DNA of 64,000 nt, taken from NCBI GenBank assembly GCA_029247205.1, contig JAQWLT010000026.1, positions 1 through 64,000 of the forward strand, given 5' to 3'. Source of the DNA: Phycisphaerales bacterium. Its GTDB lineage: Bacteria; Planctomycetota; Phycisphaerae; Phycisphaerales; SM1A02. Numbering within the stretch: the stretch's first letter is position 1; the number at the start of each line of letters is the position of its first letter. Positions 62,633 through 64,000 of the stretch are shown here, one piece after another. Under the pieces are notes generated by a model. That model had not been told where the DNA came from, searched no databases, and worked only from the letters and a program-made list of their open reading frames with translations. The position numbers and the translations under genes were made by a program.

Positions 62633-62905
62633 TCAGCGACGACCGCCGCCACCACCACTTCGACCGGCACCACGAGCATCACGAGCATCACGAGCCTTTG
62701 GCTTCACAACTGGCTCCGGTTCGTTCATGCGAATCACCCGAGCAATCGCCTTACGCATCGCACGGCGACGTCGCTCGGACGGCTTCTCAAAGTATTGCTT
62801 TCGCTTCACGTCCTTGGTGAGGCCTTCCTTCTCGCAGAGCTTCTTGAAACGCCGAAGCATCTGATTGACGGACTCGCCGTGCCTGGATTTGATTCGAATA
62901 GCCAT
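62633..62905 (-). CDS. rpsU: 30S ribosomal protein S21
   Basis: A 90-residue basic ribosomal protein, with the family N-terminus IRIKSRHGESVNQMLRRFKK and the SERRRRAMRKAIARVIR helix. The C-terminal tail is longer than in ordinary S21: after MNEPEPVVKPK it has three ARD/ARG repeats and a Gly-Arg end (GGGGGRR). GAGGAGG lies 11-12 nt before ATG 62905. It binds the 30S platform near the anti-Shine-Dalgarno and helps initiation. Confidence 0.93.
   Translation of the reverse strand: MAIRIKSRHGESVNQMLRRFKKLCEKEGLTKDVKRKQYFEKPSERRRRAMRKAIARVIRMNEPEPVVKPKARDARDARGAGRSGGGGGRR
62671..62697. repeat. three 9-bp tandem repeats in the rpsU tail
   Basis: CACGAGCAT occurs twice in tandem and once as CACGAGCCT (62671-62679, 62680-62688, 62689-62697). 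Read on the minus strand they encode Ala-Arg-Gly/Asp repeats. The copy number could vary between strains. Confidence 0.85.
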
Positions 62906-62999
62906 AACTGTCAAAAGCCTCCTCAAGGGAAAACGAGCCGCGTATTAGAGCGGAAACCGCTCCCAATGGCAACCCGTTCGGTGCGGTAGGCTGTGAATC

Positions 63000-63629
63000 A
63001 TGCGGGTCATTGTTGATGCCTGGAATGTGCTGCACGTCGAGGGCGTCCTGCCACCGGGGCTCGCCGGGCTCGACCTCGCAGGGCTTGGCAGGCTCATGCA
63101 GGCAACCCGCTGGAGGGCCTCTCATGGCACCCTCGTGTGCGATGGGGCAGCCCAACCCCGCCCTGAGGGGCTCCCAGACCCGATTCATGTGCTGTGGTCG
63201 GGGCACACACGCGAGGCAGACGACCTCATCGAGGACGTCATCGCCCGCACTACCACGCCCGGAAGGCTGGTCGTGGTGTCCTCTGACAACCGACTCATCC
63301 GGGCCGCTAAGCGTCGCCGATGCAATTGGTTGCGGTCAGATGCCTTCCTTCGCACCATGCTGGATGACTTGGCCAGAGGTAAACCGAATGCCGCTCGCCC
63401 AGGCAGCGGAACGAATGAGGATTGGAAGGACCTCTTTGGGTTCGGAGCCGAGGAGTTATCCGCTCTGCACGCCGAGGTCAATGCTGCAGATTTGCCTCGC
63501 CAAGAGGAGCCAGCCAAGAGCCAGCCAAAGCAGCCCGAGCCCGTGGAAGAAGATCTGCCAGCCCTGCCCCCAATGTCATTTCCTGCCTCTGTGTTGGAAC
63601 AGGCGATGAAAATCGCCCGTGGCAACTGA
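63000..63629 (+). CDS. NYN-domain (YacP-like) ribonuclease
   Basis: A 209-residue protein whose first 130 residues are a NYN/PIN-like domain: IVDAWNVLHVEG at the N-terminus, SGHTREADDLIEDVIARTTT and VVVSSDNRLIRAAKRRRCNW give the acidic metal-binding residues. YacP (Rae1) is an A-site ribosome-linked mRNA nuclease in Firmicutes, and this is a related fold. The C-terminal 60 residues are Pro/Glu/Gln-rich and probably disordered. The gene is divergent from rpsU, with a 94-bp gap, and starts at ATG 63000. A tRNA/mRNA-cutting role is inferred from the fold. Confidence 0.82.
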   Translation: MRVIVDAWNVLHVEGVLPPGLAGLDLAGLGRLMQATRWRASHGTLVCDGAAQPRPEGLPDPIHVLWSGHTREADDLIEDVIARTTTPGRLVVVSSDNRLIRAAKRRRCNWLRSDAFLRTMLDDLARGKPNAARPGSGTNEDWKDLFGFGAEELSALHAEVNAADLPRQEEPAKSQPKQPEPVEEDLPALPPMSFPASVLEQAMKIARGN

Positions 63630-63662
63630 TCGCAAGCATGGCACCCATTTCAACTCCATGAA

Positions 63663-64000
63663 TTACGGCCAGAGCCGCTCGGTCGTCCAGCCTGAACTCG
63701 TCGGTGTGTACACGATGCGGTCGTGCAATCGGTCGTCACCATCTTGCCATAACTCCACACGATCAAGCGAGACTCGTAGCCCACTCCAATGTGATGGACG
63801 CGGCACGTCTGAGCCCAGTGGGTACTGCATCGCAATCTTGGCTACACGTGCTGCCAACTCGTCGCGGCTGCCGAGCGGGCGTGACTGATCGCTCGCAATT
63901 GCGCCAATCCGGCTACCCCAAGCCCGTGACTTGAAGTAGGCATCTGCCTCTGCTTCACTCACCGGAGACACGCTGCCCTCAATCCGCACTTGCCGGCCGA
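63663..64000 (-). CDS. pdxH: pyridoxamine 5'-phosphate oxidase, C-terminal part (runs off the window)
   Basis: About 112 codons of the FMN enzyme that oxidises pyridoxamine- or pyridoxine-phosphate to PLP. The visible end has RIEGSVSPVSEAEADAYFKS, SRIGAIASDQSRPLGSRDEL, YPLGSDVPRPSHWSG and the terminal signature FWQGxxxRLHDRxxY-like ELWQDGDDRLHDRIVY with the ERLWP end (usual RLAP). The gene's first half lies beyond position 64000. It is convergent to the NYN gene, 33 bp away. The first visible in-frame GTG is internal, not a start. Confidence 0.9.
   Translation of the reverse strand, partial: GRQVRIEGSVSPVSEAEADAYFKSRAWGSRIGAIASDQSRPLGSRDELAARVAKIAMQYPLGSDVPRPSHWSGLRVSLDRVELWQDGDDRLHDRIVYTPTSSGWTTERLWP

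Noticed and set aside
1..64000. Mobile elements, CRISPR arrays, defence genes, rRNA or tRNA genes
   Set aside because: No transposase, integrase, repeat-spacer array, restriction enzyme or structural RNA gene was recognised on either strand.

Overview
The window looks like chromosomal DNA of a planctomycete, most probably an uncultured, moderate-GC member of the class Phycisphaerae. The clues are: secreted proteins ending in a short Cys-Pro / EF-hand (dockerin-like) tail; several proteins with a type IV pilin-like N-terminus; a 3'(2'),5'-bisphosphate nucleotidase next to an SLC13-type transporter; a K+-dependent-type membrane pyrophosphatase; hopanoid synthesis; and many short lineage-type hypotheticals. 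This placement is inferred from protein features, not from a search. I see no rRNA, tRNA, CRISPR array, insertion sequence or phage gene, so this reads as a stable core/accessory chromosome segment with densely packed, often ATGA-overlapping genes.

Layout. 1-2 kb: the 5' part of a squalene-hopene cyclase gene, divergent from a FIST-domain sensor protein. 2-16.7 kb: an alpha-glucan (starch/glycogen/maltodextrin) locus. A minus-strand ABC importer (ATPase, permease, and an unusual solute-binding-protein/permease fusion) is divergent from a plus-strand set: an exported cyclomaltodextrinase-type GH13, 4-alpha-glucanotransferase, glucan phosphorylase, a secreted tail-bearing protein, a secreted branching-enzyme-like GH13 with a dockerin-like tail, and a pseudopilin. 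16.7-22.8 kb: lysine 6-aminotransferase, a coiled-coil membrane protein, a lipid A acyltransferase, a lone receiver domain and three small hypotheticals. 22.8-26.5 kb: an orphan oligopeptide-type ABC permease/ATPase pair and an ECF sigma / anti-sigma / exported protein operon. 26.5-33 kb: Ca2+/Na+ exchanger, DnaB, HU, and TrkA-TrkH potassium uptake.

33-39.2 kb: a split ATP synthase operon. A NuoI-like ferredoxin leads into two AtpI-like proteins, then atpB, atpE, atpF, atpH, a SIMPL-domain gene, and atpA. It closes with a clear intrinsic terminator, so atpG, atpD and atpC must be elsewhere. 39.3-43.2 kb: a CysQ/HAL2-like nucleotidase, an SLC13/RCK-type anion transporter that seems to start at CTG, and an EEP-family phosphatase/nuclease. 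43-48.9 kb: pseudopilin, a second ECF sigma/anti-sigma pair, ABC-F ATPase, HIT hydrolase and a small lipoprotein. 49-57 kb: ribosomal protein S1, two exported hypotheticals, an FtsX/MacB-type permease, a small hypothetical and a histidine kinase. 57-64 kb: a minus-strand run (Cys-pair protein, TrmB, an alpha/beta hydrolase lacking its nucleophile serine, RsfS, membrane pyrophosphatase, S21), then a NYN-domain protein and the C-terminal part of PdxH.

How the genes work together: the 2-16 kb block could degrade alpha-glucan outside the cell, import maltodextrins with a tethered binding domain and convert them to glucose and glucose-1-phosphate. TrkAH, the exchanger, the pyrophosphatase and ATP synthase together form an ion-homeostasis/energy theme. 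No gene cluster here is clearly a new defence or mobile system. The most unusual items are the binding-protein/permease fusion with a palindrome in its divergent promoter region, the hairpin masking the atpF ribosome site, the split atp operon with a SIMPL insertion, and the CTG-started anion transporter.
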